Shown here: positions 1 to 8,308 of the stretch, piece after piece
Position numbering within the stretch: position 1 is the stretch's first letter
Layout: the number at the start of each line of letters is the position of its first letter
Source of the DNA: Vulcanimicrobiota bacterium
GTDB lineage: Bacteria; Vulcanimicrobiota; Xenobia; Xenobiales; JADMJV01
NCBI GenBank assembly: GCA_019637395.1
Contig: JAHBVR010000008.1
Coordinates: 62,001 to 126,000 of the forward strand
Length of the DNA: 64,000 nt
Direction: 5' to 3'
The notes under the pieces: model-generated
What the model saw: the letters and a program-made list of their open reading frames with translations, nothing else
Told to the model about the DNA's origin: nothing
The model's database searches: none
Made by a program: the position numbers and the translations under genes

Positions 1-837
1 AAGGCTGTCTCCACCATTCACGCCGCCCGCGATCGCATCAAGAACCTGGAACAGGAGCTCGAGACGGCCCGCCAGGCTGCCGCGCAGGTCGACAGCGGCG
101 CCGAAGAAGCGGCCGACTTACTGCGTGAAGTCACCAATCTGCAGGATGAACTGGCTCGCGTTCAGGACGAGAATGAGGATATGTCGGCGCGCAAGAGCGA
201 GGCCGAGCGCGGAGCCAGGGAGCTGGAAAAGCGACTTCACATGCTGGAGGAGGAGAACACGGCGCTTAAAGCCCGGCCTTACAGCGATCCTGCTCAACTG
301 GAGGCGGCCGAGAAACGTTTGCTGGCGCTGGAGCAAGAGAATGCCACGCTCAGGGCTCAGCCTCCCGGCGGCGATCCGGAACGAACCGCCAGGCTGGAAG
401 CGGCGGTGGTCGATTTGCGCCAGAAATTGCAATTGGCCGGTTCTAAATACCAGGAAGTCAAGGCTGCCTTGATCGAGAAGCACCAACAGTTGGTGGCGCT
501 CCAAAACCGAAGCCTGGAATTGGAAAAAAGCACCGAAGCCATCCAGCATGGCGGCCGTACCCTGGAGGCCGCCCTGGCCGAAAGCCGTAAGCAGAACACG
601 GTCCTTCAGGCGCAGTTGGAAGCCTTGCGCAAAGCCGGACCTCCGGCGGCGGCCGCCACTCCGGCTGGAGAGCCGTCGGAGGCGCTGGCTTCCATGGAAA
701 CCAAGCTTAAAGAAGCGCGGCGGAGCGCCGTGCGAGCTCAAGCCGAAGCCGGCCTCAAGCGCAAAGAGATGGCCAGGCTCCAGGAAGAAGTCGAGAGCCT
801 CAAGGCCAAGGTGGTGGCTCTGGGCGGCACGCTCTAA
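1..837 (+). CDS. Long coiled-coil protein, 5' end outside the window
   Basis: The reading frame is open from base 1 to the TAA at 835-837, so the N-terminus lies upstream. The visible 278 residues are almost entirely heptad-like Glu/Lys/Ala/Leu coiled coil, for example LQDELARVQDENED and LEEENTALKA, broken once by a short Pro/Ala linker (PPAAAATPAGEP). No catalytic motif or membrane segment is visible. The next gene begins only 4 nt after the stop and encodes a GrpE-like protein, so the two are probably co-translated. A scaffold or chaperone-partner role is an inference from this context; SMC-like or motor-associated coiled coils cannot be excluded. Confidence 0.75.
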   Translation, partial: KAVSTIHAARDRIKNLEQELETARQAAAQVDSGAEEAADLLREVTNLQDELARVQDENEDMSARKSEAERGARELEKRLHMLEEENTALKARPYSDPAQLEAAEKRLLALEQENATLRAQPPGGDPERTARLEAAVVDLRQKLQLAGSKYQEVKAALIEKHQQLVALQNRSLELEKSTEAIQHGGRTLEAALAESRKQNTVLQAQLEALRKAGPPAAAATPAGEPSEALASMETKLKEARRSAVRAQAEAGLKRKEMARLQEEVESLKAKVVALGGTL

Positions 838-841
838 GCAA

Positions 842-1363
842 GTGGAGTTCGAGCAGGAGTTTACCGCCTTCCGTCTGACCGTGTTGCGGGAGCTGGCCGG
901 CCTGCGCCAGGAAGTGCGGGAGTTGCGCCTGGCCTTGCAGGGGCAAACGCCGCCCGCGGAACCCCGGTCCGAAGCACCCTGGCGAGATGTTTTCCGCGGG
1001 CTGCCGGCCTCACTGGAAAAAAGACTGGAGCCTCTACTGGCCCAGAACCCACCCGACCAGCCGAAGCTGCGGGCCCAGTGGTTGCTCGAGATCAGTGAAA
1101 ACGTCGAAGACTTTTTACGCTACGAAGGTGACGATTGGAGCGAATCGGCGCCTTTCCTCGAGCGCCTGCGCGAGTTGGAAGAGAGGTGCGGGTTGGAACG
1201 CCTCACTCCCCAGGAAGGGGATGCGGTCGACCACCAGTTGCACCTGATCCTGCAGAGTGTTCCCAATCCGGAACGGCGCGACCAGGTGGCGCGCTGTGCT
1301 CGCCCCGGGTTCATCTATGCCGGCGAAATGTTGCGCCGGGCCGAAGTGGTGGTTTTCCTTTAG
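842..1363 (+). CDS. GrpE-like nucleotide-exchange-factor domain protein
   Basis: A 173-residue product read from GTG 842, 4 nt after the preceding stop; the frame is open further upstream but only as a shadow of the previous gene. The N-terminus is a coiled coil (EFTAFRLTVLRELAGLRQEV). The C-terminal ~45 residues look like the beta-domain of GrpE: GDAVDHQLHLILQSVP, then a charged turn, then RPGFIYAGEMLRRAEVVV, equivalent to the G-Y-x-L-x-x-R-V-L-R-P-A-x-V ending of GrpE. GrpE releases ADP from DnaK (family knowledge). The fit is partial and the protein differs from housekeeping GrpE, so it may serve a dedicated DnaK-like protein encoded just left of the window. No clear Shine-Dalgarno sequence is present, consistent with translational coupling. 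Confidence 0.6.
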   Translation: MEFEQEFTAFRLTVLRELAGLRQEVRELRLALQGQTPPAEPRSEAPWRDVFRGLPASLEKRLEPLLAQNPPDQPKLRAQWLLEISENVEDFLRYEGDDWSESAPFLERLRELEERCGLERLTPQEGDAVDHQLHLILQSVPNPERRDQVARCARPGFIYAGEMLRRAEVVVFL

Positions 1364-1364
1364 G

Positions 1365-2990
1365 TTAGCGGCCGACGGTCTCGTAGACGCCCTGGAGGCG
1401 CCAGGGAGAGGAGCCGGCCATCTGACGGTCGGCAAGATTGGTGTCATATTCGATGGTGGAGCCGTTCTTGAGCCAAACTGCTTCACCGGAGACCGAACCG
1501 AGCAGGCGGGCCTTGTCCAACTTGGCGATCAAGTTATTCCCCTGAGCCACCATGGTCGCTTTGGCATCCGGAGCCATGGTCAGACGCGAGTAGCCGGCGG
1601 CTTTGGCGCTGACCCCGCTAACCGGTAGTCCCGTTTCGGGATCGATGGTGGTGGTGGCGGTACTGGTAGTGGTCTCCGTTTCTCCGGTGTCTTCGTCGGT
1701 GAAATAGACCTGCACCTGGGCCGGGTCTCCCTGGAAGTTGACCCGGCCACCCGAGCCCACCAGCATTTTCTTGCCGACGTAGATGACCACGTCACCGCGA
1801 TCCCAATCGTCCACTTCGATCTCGCCGTTGATCTCGAAGGTGTCGGCAAAATAGTAGCGTCCGGGTTTGAGTTTGAGCTTCTGGCCGGAGGGCACGCTCA
1901 CCGATTTATAAGCTTTGGGCTCTAAGATGGCGGTGTCCCAAACATCGTTGCCCCACTCATCTTTCCTCTTCTTGGCGGGGAAATCGCTCAGCACGGTGGT
2001 CGCCTCCGCTCTGTCATAGGGGGGGACCGCGGCTTTCTTGGCGGCCGCTACGGTGGGCGCTTTTTGTTCTCCGGTAAAATTGGTGGTCTTGGTGGGCGAA
2101 GTATCGACTCCGCTCATGGCGGTGGCCATTTCGGGATCGAGTTCCTGCAACTTTTGGCGGACGCTGGCGACTGTGGCGGCTTCGGTGTCGACACCGCCAC
2201 TTCCGTCATCCACGGTGCTGGTGGCGGTTCCCTTCACCAGTTGGGGCATGAAGACGTCGCCTTCGACCTTGGAGGTGTCGCCGATCTGCATCAAAGTGCT
2301 GGTGGCCACGTCAGCCTTGCCCTTGACCATTTTATGGTCGTCTTTCTTGTCGTCTTTGTCGTCTTTCTTATCTTCCGGGGCGGCCGGATCCGGATTGATG
2401 TAGCCGTCGTAGCTCATGGTGGATTGGTTATCCCGGGCCCAACCCTTGTACATCCAGAAATCGTAAGCGCGCGTCTTGGAGTCTCCCGTCATCAGGATGG
2501 TGGAACGGGCCGAGGCGGCGGTCTTGAAGTTGGTGGGCTTGAAGATGGCGGTTCCCACCATTCCGGAGAGGGAACGTTCGACTTTACTGTTGTCCGCGTT
2601 CTCCTCCAGGATCACGCGCGACTCGATTTTGGCGCAGTTGACGGGGATCTCAGCAGTATTGAAGCGGAGCGAAGGGCCGTCCAGGGAGCCGGCCCTGGGG
2701 GGAATCGTATTGCGCTGGTTTTTGACCGTCACTCGATAGATGAAGCCTTCTCGACCCGGTACTCGGCCTTCAAAGGTGTCGTTGTATTCCGGGAAGTTGC
2801 GCAACTTGATCATGGCGTGCTGGATGCCAGCATAGGCGATATAGCGAGAAGTTCCGGCGCCTGAAGACCAGTTGGTGGTCTTGTAGTTCTGCAGGGTATT
2901 GCTGGCGACCACCGCCGTGATAATGGCCAACAACATCGTCAGCATTAACACGGTCGCCAGTACGGAGCCTCTTTGCTGCCTGTTTCGCAT
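1365..2990 (-). CDS. PilX-like pilus-associated protein with large ectodomain
   Basis: 541 residues. The N-terminus MRNRQQRGSVLATVLMLT gives a Gly followed by a ~20-residue hydrophobic helix, as in PilX/GspK-type pilin-like proteins. The next segment (TSRYIAYAGIQHAMIKLRN) is the alpha-helical continuation typical of the family. The rest is a long exported region with a highly charged Asp/Lys tract near residues 205-222 and a beta-rich C-terminal half with repeated GDV/GEI strands (DRGDVVIYVGKKMLVGSGG). It is the last gene of a minus-strand run, 12 nt after the preceding pilin-like gene. Probably a minor pseudopilin or pilus-tip component; its ligand is unknown. It resembles the 657-residue protein at 43.2-45.1 kb in plan. 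Confidence 0.7.
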   Translation of the reverse strand: MRNRQQRGSVLATVLMLTMLLAIITAVVASNTLQNYKTTNWSSGAGTSRYIAYAGIQHAMIKLRNFPEYNDTFEGRVPGREGFIYRVTVKNQRNTIPPRAGSLDGPSLRFNTAEIPVNCAKIESRVILEENADNSKVERSLSGMVGTAIFKPTNFKTAASARSTILMTGDSKTRAYDFWMYKGWARDNQSTMSYDGYINPDPAAPEDKKDDKDDKKDDHKMVKGKADVATSTLMQIGDTSKVEGDVFMPQLVKGTATSTVDDGSGGVDTEAATVASVRQKLQELDPEMATAMSGVDTSPTKTTNFTGEQKAPTVAAAKKAAVPPYDRAEATTVLSDFPAKKRKDEWGNDVWDTAILEPKAYKSVSVPSGQKLKLKPGRYYFADTFEINGEIEVDDWDRGDVVIYVGKKMLVGSGGRVNFQGDPAQVQVYFTDEDTGETETTTSTATTTIDPETGLPVSGVSAKAAGYSRLTMAPDAKATMVAQGNNLIAKLDKARLLGSVSGEAVWLKNGSTIEYDTNLADRQMAGSSPWRLQGVYETVGR

Positions 2991-3002
2991 TCGATACCTG
3001 CC

Positions 3003-3605
3003 TTAATTGCGTGCTTTGAGCTTGGTCTTGATACTCACCAGGAACTGATTATCGCGAGACTTTGCTCCAAGTATAACATCAACTGTGGTACTTGACACTA
3101 CGTCCAGATAATAGACTCTCTTGGCAACCGTGCCCCGAGAGGCGTTCAGGTTGGTCCAAAAAGCATCATGATAATCATTGGGGATGGTGGGGGGACTGGA
3201 GACGGGCGTATCCAACCACTTTTCTTTCCGGTAGAGAGTCATTTCCTCTCCGTCGGGCGCAACATAGTAGCCGATATAGCTATGCCACTGCAGGTCGCCG
3301 CTGGCGGCGAAGGTAACCTGTCCCGCCTGGTTGCGCGCCGAGCCGAAGGTGACGAACTTATGATTATTCGTGTCGCCACGGATGGCCACTCCGTTACTTT
3401 CCAGGAGTTCCGTCACCAGCCGGCTGGTGGCGATGACGCAGGACTGCTGCAGTTCGGTGGTCATGGTGGTCTGATTCAGGTATTTTTGACAGGAGTTCAG
3501 CAATTGCGCCAGCGAGACCAGCAGTAGCGAAGTGAGCGCCAGGCTCACCACCACTTCGGCCAGTGTGAAACCGCTTCTAGAGCGATTCGCCGATGAGGGT
3601 GTCAT
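3003..3605 (-). CDS. Prepilin-type protein, PulJ/PilW-like
   Basis: 200 residues. After a short basic leader the prepilin-peptidase site is seen as RSG|FTLAEVVVSLALTSLL: Gly at -1, Phe at +1 and Glu at +5 before a hydrophobic helix. The following helix (QSCVIATSRLVTELLESNG) and length match minor pseudopilins of the GspJ/PilW type, which initiate pilus or pseudopilus assembly at the inner membrane (family knowledge). It overlaps the upstream pilin-like gene by 29 nt and is followed after 12 nt by the PilX-like gene, so the three are one translational unit. Confidence 0.8.
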   Translation of the reverse strand: MTPSSANRSRSGFTLAEVVVSLALTSLLLVSLAQLLNSCQKYLNQTTMTTELQQSCVIATSRLVTELLESNGVAIRGDTNNHKFVTFGSARNQAGQVTFAASGDLQWHSYIGYYVAPDGEEMTLYRKEKWLDTPVSSPPTIPNDYHDAFWTNLNASRGTVAKRVYYLDVVSSTTVDVILGAKSRDNQFLVSIKTKLKARN

Positions 3606-4008
3606 AGTCGATTTCTTTCAAATTGCCGAGGTTATTGGAACTCTCCGGAAAAACCACTCGGACCCGCACAGCTTTGAGTTGTCCCTTGATTTCCGAATCG
3701 ACCGCGGGCCGGGTCTCGATTTTGTAAGCATACTGGATGGATTCGGGCATACCGCGGATAGTGGTGGTGATGGTCTGGTATTGCCAGTTCAGAGCGGCCA
3801 GGGCGTCGACGCCCGAGTAGCCGACAGTGATGCAGTTCTCCACTTCCTGGCCGGCGATGAAGGTGGCGATCATGCGTGAACGGGTGGCTCCGACGGTTCG
3901 GGCATGCAGGCCCCAGATCGAGGCGACGTAGACGAGAATTGTGGAAAACAACATGCAGCCGAGAATGATCTCGAGCAAGGAAAAGCCCGATCGTCGCAAA
4001 TCGTCCAC
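3577..4008 (-). CDS. Prepilin-type protein, PilV/GspI-like
   Basis: 143 residues with a class III signal RRSG|FSLLEIILGCMLFST, showing Gly-1, Phe+1 and Glu+5. The chosen GTG at 4008 lies almost on top of a GGAGG at about 4010-4016; a TTG at 4000 would have better spacing, so the true start may be a few codons later without affecting the cleavage site. Minor pilins of this kind form the tip complex with PilW- and PilX-like partners, here the next two genes. It follows the TPR gene by 9 nt and overlaps the next gene by 29 nt. Confidence 0.78.
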   Translation of the reverse strand: MDDLRRSGFSLLEIILGCMLFSTILVYVASIWGLHARTVGATRSRMIATFIAGQEVENCITVGYSGVDALAALNWQYQTITTTIRGMPESIQYAYKIETRPAVDSEIKGQLKAVRVRVVFPESSNNLGNLKEIDYDTLIGESL

Positions 4009-4017
4009 TCCCTCCGT

Positions 4018-7000
4018 CTAATTGTCGCCGAAGTCCAAACCGTGCTGGACGCGCATCACCATCGCCTGGGTCTCCAGTTCGACTGCCAGCGCTTCTCGAT
4101 TGAGTTTGCGCAGCACGCCCGCATACTTTTCGTAGACCGGGATCAGCTCGGCTGACTCCGGACCGAGAGACTCTTCCAATGAGCTTACCACAAAGCTGTA
4201 GAGGCGAGAGGCTTCTTCGTATTTTTTCTGGAGGATGAGCAGGTCGGCCAAACTGGTCGCGAAATCGGGATGCTCGGTGCCCAGCGCCTGGCGGCGGACC
4301 TCCAGGGCCTTGCGATTGCACTCCTCCTGTTTTTCCAGAGCGCCGGCGTTGCCATAAATTTCGGCCTGAAGCTCCAGTACCTTGGCATACTCCGGATGGG
4401 CCTCGCCCACGGTGGAATCCACCACGCCCAGCCATTCTCTGGTGATCGGCTCGGCCGCTGACCAGCGCTTTTGCGTCTTTAAAATCTCGATCTGGGCGCA
4501 CAGGCTGATGCTGACTTCGGGATGGAGGATGCCCAGAGATTTCTTGCGCAGCGCCAGGGTGCGCTGGCACAGTTCGCTGGCGGCCTCGAATTTACGGTGG
4601 CTTTTGTAAAGAATGCAGAGATCGTCGAGGGCGTAGGCGATGTCGGGGTGATTGGGGCCGAGTGCCTGCTCGCGGGCGAAAAGGGCGCGCAGATACAGAT
4701 GCTCGGCCTCCTGGTAGCGCTTGTACAATTTTGCGGGTTCGGCCGCCTGCTGGGCGTACTCCAAGGCTTCCGCGCGGGCTTTGCCGTAGCGGCCTCCGGC
4801 GGGGATGTCTTCCTGGATTTTGAGGCGCTCCTCGTTGGTCAATTGAGCGGCCCTCTCGCGGCGCAAGATTACCTCGCGGTGAAGAGCGCGGCTCTCGTCG
4901 GAGCGATCGGCTCCGCGCAGGACCTCGGCCAGCGAGCCCAGGGTGCAGATGGTCTCGCGGTGGAGGTTGCCCAGGAAGCGCTCTTTAAGAGCCAGAGCTT
5001 TGCGGTAGCAATCTTCGGCATCGCTCCATTGACCCTGGCGGAAGTACAACCGCCCCAACAACTCCAGGTTGACGGCCAGATCGGGATGTTCTTCCCCGTA
5101 GGTCTCCAGCCAGATTTGCTGGGCCTGTTTCAGGCTTTCCTGGCCTTCCGGGTAGCGTTGCTGCTGCACCAGGATTTCACCCAACTGATCGAGGGCCCAG
5201 GCCCGATCGGCGGCCGCGTCCGGCACCTTTTCCAATAGTTCCAGCGCTTTACGCAGTCCCGGTTCGGCCTGCTCGTACTTGGATTGAGCGGCGTGCAGCA
5301 GGGCCAGATTGGCGTAATCCTGGGCCGCCTCGCGCGGTTCGTCGCCCACCCCGTCGGTATGCAGGCCCAGAATTCTCTCATAGAGCGGCTCGGCCAGAGA
5401 AAACTTGCCGTAGAGACGGTAGAGCACCACCAGATTGTTGAGCCGGCGCAGCACCTCTTCGTGATCCGGACCGAGCAGCTTTTCCCAGATCTCCAGGGCT
5501 GAACTGTAGGCTTCCCCCGCCTGCGTGCTACGTCCCTGTTCTTCGTAGAGTCCCCCGAGACTGTCCAGGGTTTCAGCCACCACCTCGTGGTGCTCACCGA
5601 GGTTGTCTTTGCGGATGTTGTAGGCGCGCTTGAGCAGCGGCTCGGCCTCGCGATAGCGCCGCTGGGAGCGGCGGTGCTCGGCCAGGTCGTAGACGAGCGT
5701 GGCCACATCCAGGTGGTTGGCTCCGAAGTTTTTTTCAAAGATACGGATGGCCTGGAGATAGAGGGTGTCGACCTCCATGAACTTGCGGTGCGGATGTTGA
5801 TAGCGGCCTCTATAGATTCGGGCCATCAACTCGTAGCTGACGCCCAGTTGCAGGTCGTTGGCGTCCAGGTGGGCCTTACGCAGGTCGAGCGCCATTTGCG
5901 CCTCAAGCTCGGCCTCTTCGAACTTTTCTTCGGCAAAGTCGATCGAGGCCAGACCGGCGTGACAGGTCGCCACCACCGCCTGGTCGGGACGAATGTCTTC
6001 AAACAGTTCCAGAGTGCGGTGAAACATTTCCCGAGCACCCGGGAAGTTATTCTGTTGCTCGCGCATGGCGGCAATCTTGAGGAGGGTGCCGGCCAGTTCC
6101 GGATCGTCGTCCCCCAGAGCTTCTTCTTGGGCTTCCAGTAGCTTGACGAACATGCGCTCGGCGTCGTCGTACTCGCCGATGGCCTCCTGGCGATCGGCGT
6201 AATATTTGACATAGTCGGCCGCCTCGACGCGATCCAGGGCATTCATCTCGCCCAGCGCGTCGGCCAGCAGCTCTCCGATGGCCAGGCTCTTGCTGGTCAG
6301 GTCGGCGACCACTTTCTGGTAAATCTCGTCCTTGAGGATCTGACCATTCTCGTCGACCTGCAGGTCCGGGCAGGTAATCACGCAGCGGATGCCCATCCCG
6401 GACAGTTGTGGGTCGTCAGCTTTGACCAGCAGGCCGTCCACCACCAGGTTCAAAGTCGACAACTGGGGGTTCTGACCACCCACCGCCACAATGGCCGAGT
6501 AGGCTTCGCCAGCCGTGACGGTAGCCTGATCCAAGGTGTCCTGCACGCCCAGATTCAGATGGGGCACATCTTTGCGTTCGGCGGGCGGTTCAAAAACCAG
6601 GCAGACCAGGCTGCGTCCCAGGTCGACCGGTTTGGAAACGACCGTCTTATTGATTTCAATGGGAATGGGGGCGAAGCGGCAGTAGTCCTCGATAACCTTG
6701 ACTTCGGGGGGAATGGTTTCGAGCTTGCCGCTGGCCTGGCCGAAGAGGCCGCCGAAGGGGCGCCAACCCTTCTTCGATTGCAGGCGGACCCGGTGGTGGA
6801 CGTTGGCTTCCTTCCAGGGAACCTTGTTGTATTTCTCGACTTTCAGCTTGCCCGCTTCGATCTTCAGGCGGGTGCCGTTGGACCCGTCCCAGCTTTCATA
6901 GCTGATCCAGGTCGGCTCGGTCTGGTTGAGCGCGTAGAGACCGCCGGCCAGATGTTTTTCCGGGCGGGAGTTGTTGGCTTTGAGGGCGATCTGGAAAAGG

Positions 7001-7170
7001 TTCTCGACATCAAACAGCGGGTCGCCGTCGAAATCAAAGATGCTTCCTCCCTGGTCCACCGAAATGCGCAAGTAGGTCGCTTTGGAACGCAGAGCGGCGG
7101 CCACGATGGGCACGAAGCTCCAGTCCGGCCTGGCCGGGGCAATTTTGTCGAGGCTCTCGAAAGCGTCCAT
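4018..7170 (-). CDS. Large TPR (kinesin-light-chain type) protein with a degenerate GHKL-like N-terminus
   Basis: 1050 residues. From about residue 340 to the C-terminus there are many 42-residue kinesin-light-chain-type tetratricopeptide repeats, with recurring cores such as AEPLLKRAYNIRKDNLGEHH and LGPDHEEVLRRLNNLVVLY. Residues 1-220 differ: a helix, then YLRISVD, then the acidic turn FDFDGDPLFDVENL, then RPEKHLAGGLYAL and WISYESWDG. This follows the secondary-structure order of a GHKL/Hsp90-type ATPase but lacks a convincing N-box or intact G boxes. It is probably a cytoplasmic scaffold. It sits between hisC (13 nt upstream) and three pilin genes (9 nt downstream) in the same direction, so a pilus-related role is possible but unproven. 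Confidence 0.8.
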   Translation of the reverse strand: MDAFESLDKIAPARPDWSFVPIVAAALRSKATYLRISVDQGGSIFDFDGDPLFDVENLFQIALKANNSRPEKHLAGGLYALNQTEPTWISYESWDGSNGTRLKIEAGKLKVEKYNKVPWKEANVHHRVRLQSKKGWRPFGGLFGQASGKLETIPPEVKVIEDYCRFAPIPIEINKTVVSKPVDLGRSLVCLVFEPPAERKDVPHLNLGVQDTLDQATVTAGEAYSAIVAVGGQNPQLSTLNLVVDGLLVKADDPQLSGMGIRCVITCPDLQVDENGQILKDEIYQKVVADLTSKSLAIGELLADALGEMNALDRVEAADYVKYYADRQEAIGEYDDAERMFVKLLEAQEEALGDDDPELAGTLLKIAAMREQQNNFPGAREMFHRTLELFEDIRPDQAVVATCHAGLASIDFAEEKFEEAELEAQMALDLRKAHLDANDLQLGVSYELMARIYRGRYQHPHRKFMEVDTLYLQAIRIFEKNFGANHLDVATLVYDLAEHRRSQRRYREAEPLLKRAYNIRKDNLGEHHEVVAETLDSLGGLYEEQGRSTQAGEAYSSALEIWEKLLGPDHEEVLRRLNNLVVLYRLYGKFSLAEPLYERILGLHTDGVGDEPREAAQDYANLALLHAAQSKYEQAEPGLRKALELLEKVPDAAADRAWALDQLGEILVQQQRYPEGQESLKQAQQIWLETYGEEHPDLAVNLELLGRLYFRQGQWSDAEDCYRKALALKERFLGNLHRETICTLGSLAEVLRGADRSDESRALHREVILRRERAAQLTNEERLKIQEDIPAGGRYGKARAEALEYAQQAAEPAKLYKRYQEAEHLYLRALFAREQALGPNHPDIAYALDDLCILYKSHRKFEAASELCQRTLALRKKSLGILHPEVSISLCAQIEILKTQKRWSAAEPITREWLGVVDSTVGEAHPEYAKVLELQAEIYGNAGALEKQEECNRKALEVRRQALGTEHPDFATSLADLLILQKKYEEASRLYSFVVSSLEESLGPESAELIPVYEKYAGVLRKLNREALAVELETQAMVMRVQHGLDFGDN

Positions 7171-7183
7171 GGTTTGTTCCTCG

Positions 7184-8308
7184 CTAAGCGGCCTCGGGGC
7201 CCAGTTTCAGGACCTCCTCCAGGCAGCTCAGACAGTTCTTATTTTCCTCGGGTTTGCCCACGGAAATTCTCAAATTTTCGGGTAAGCCGGACTGTTCCAG
7301 CGGCCGAATGATCACCCCGCGGCGTAACATCGCCTGGAACAACTGTTGCGAACTCCAACCGGCGGGGGTTTCGATGGCGATAAAGTTGGCCGCCGAAGGA
7401 ATCCAGTGAATACCCAGCCGAGTCAGTTCGCGAGTATACAAGTCCAGCCCCTGCTGATTTTGCTCCAGGGTGTGGGAAAGGAATTCTTCGTCTTCCAGGG
7501 CGGCCACCCCGGCCACCTGGCTCAACAGGCCGGGCTCAAAGGGGAGTTTGACCTTCCACAGGCTGGCGATCAGCTCGGGATGCCCGAAGCCGTAGCCGAT
7601 ACGCAGTCCGGCCAGGCCGTAAGCCTTGGAAAAAGTGCGCAGAGTGATGACATTGTCGTGCCGGTAGTCCATGGAGTCGGGGTAGTCGGCCAGTTTGTGG
7701 GCAAATTCGAAATAGGCTTCGTCGAGCAGCACCAGCACGCGCGCCGGCACATGCTCCATGAACTGGTCAAAAGCGCGCCGGCTGAAAAAAGTGCCGGTGG
7801 GATTATTGGGATTACACAGGTAGATAAGCTTGGTGCGCGGAGTGATGCGGGCGGCGATGGCCTCCAGGTCGAAGCAGTAGTCGCGTAGCGGCACGCAAGT
7901 GGGAGTGATGCCGCGACTGTGGCAGAGAATGGGGAAGCCGGTAAAAGTGCCGTGGGCCGTCAGGGCTTCGTCGTCGTCATGCAGGAAGGCCCGAGCGATC
8001 AGGGCCATGATTCCCTCGGAGCCGTTGCCCACGATGATGTTCTCGTTCTTCAAGCGGTAGCGCAGAGCCAGCGCTTCTCTCAGCTCCGTAGCCGCTTGAT
8101 CCGGATAGCGGTGGACTTCGGCCAGATGCGCGCGCACGGCCGCCATGGCTTTGGGAGAAGCGCCCCAGGGGTTCTCGTTGGAGGCGAGTTTGATGACCTG
8201 TTGCACACCGTAGGCGCGCTGCACTTCGGCGATCGACTTGCCGCTTTGATAGATGCGCAGATTGGCGATATAGGGAGGGACGAGTTCGGCGTAGACCGAG
8301 GATTCCAT
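7184..8308 (-). CDS. hisC: Histidinol-phosphate aminotransferase family enzyme
   Basis: 374 residues, full length for class-II fold-type I aminotransferases. Family marks include KLASNENPWGASPKAM near the N-terminus, YLCNPNNPTGTFF, the Asp-containing VLLDEAYFEF, and the PLP-lysine segment TFSKAYGLAGLRIGYGFG, followed by NFIAIETP and a C-terminal RISVGKPEEN. HisC converts imidazole-acetol phosphate and glutamate to histidinol phosphate. No other histidine gene is near, so it may instead act on aromatic or other amino acids; the symbol is by family. ATG at 8308 overlaps the preceding gene's TAA by 1 nt. Confidence 0.85.
   Translation of the reverse strand: MESSVYAELVPPYIANLRIYQSGKSIAEVQRAYGVQQVIKLASNENPWGASPKAMAAVRAHLAEVHRYPDQAATELREALALRYRLKNENIIVGNGSEGIMALIARAFLHDDDEALTAHGTFTGFPILCHSRGITPTCVPLRDYCFDLEAIAARITPRTKLIYLCNPNNPTGTFFSRRAFDQFMEHVPARVLVLLDEAYFEFAHKLADYPDSMDYRHDNVITLRTFSKAYGLAGLRIGYGFGHPELIASLWKVKLPFEPGLLSQVAGVAALEDEEFLSHTLEQNQQGLDLYTRELTRLGIHWIPSAANFIAIETPAGWSSQQLFQAMLRRGVIIRPLEQSGLPENLRISVGKPEENKNCLSCLEEVLKLGPEAA

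Noticed and set aside
6406-7311. 301-codon plus-strand frame opposite the TPR gene
   Set aside because: Antisense shadow of a strongly coding gene; no ribosome site or motif.
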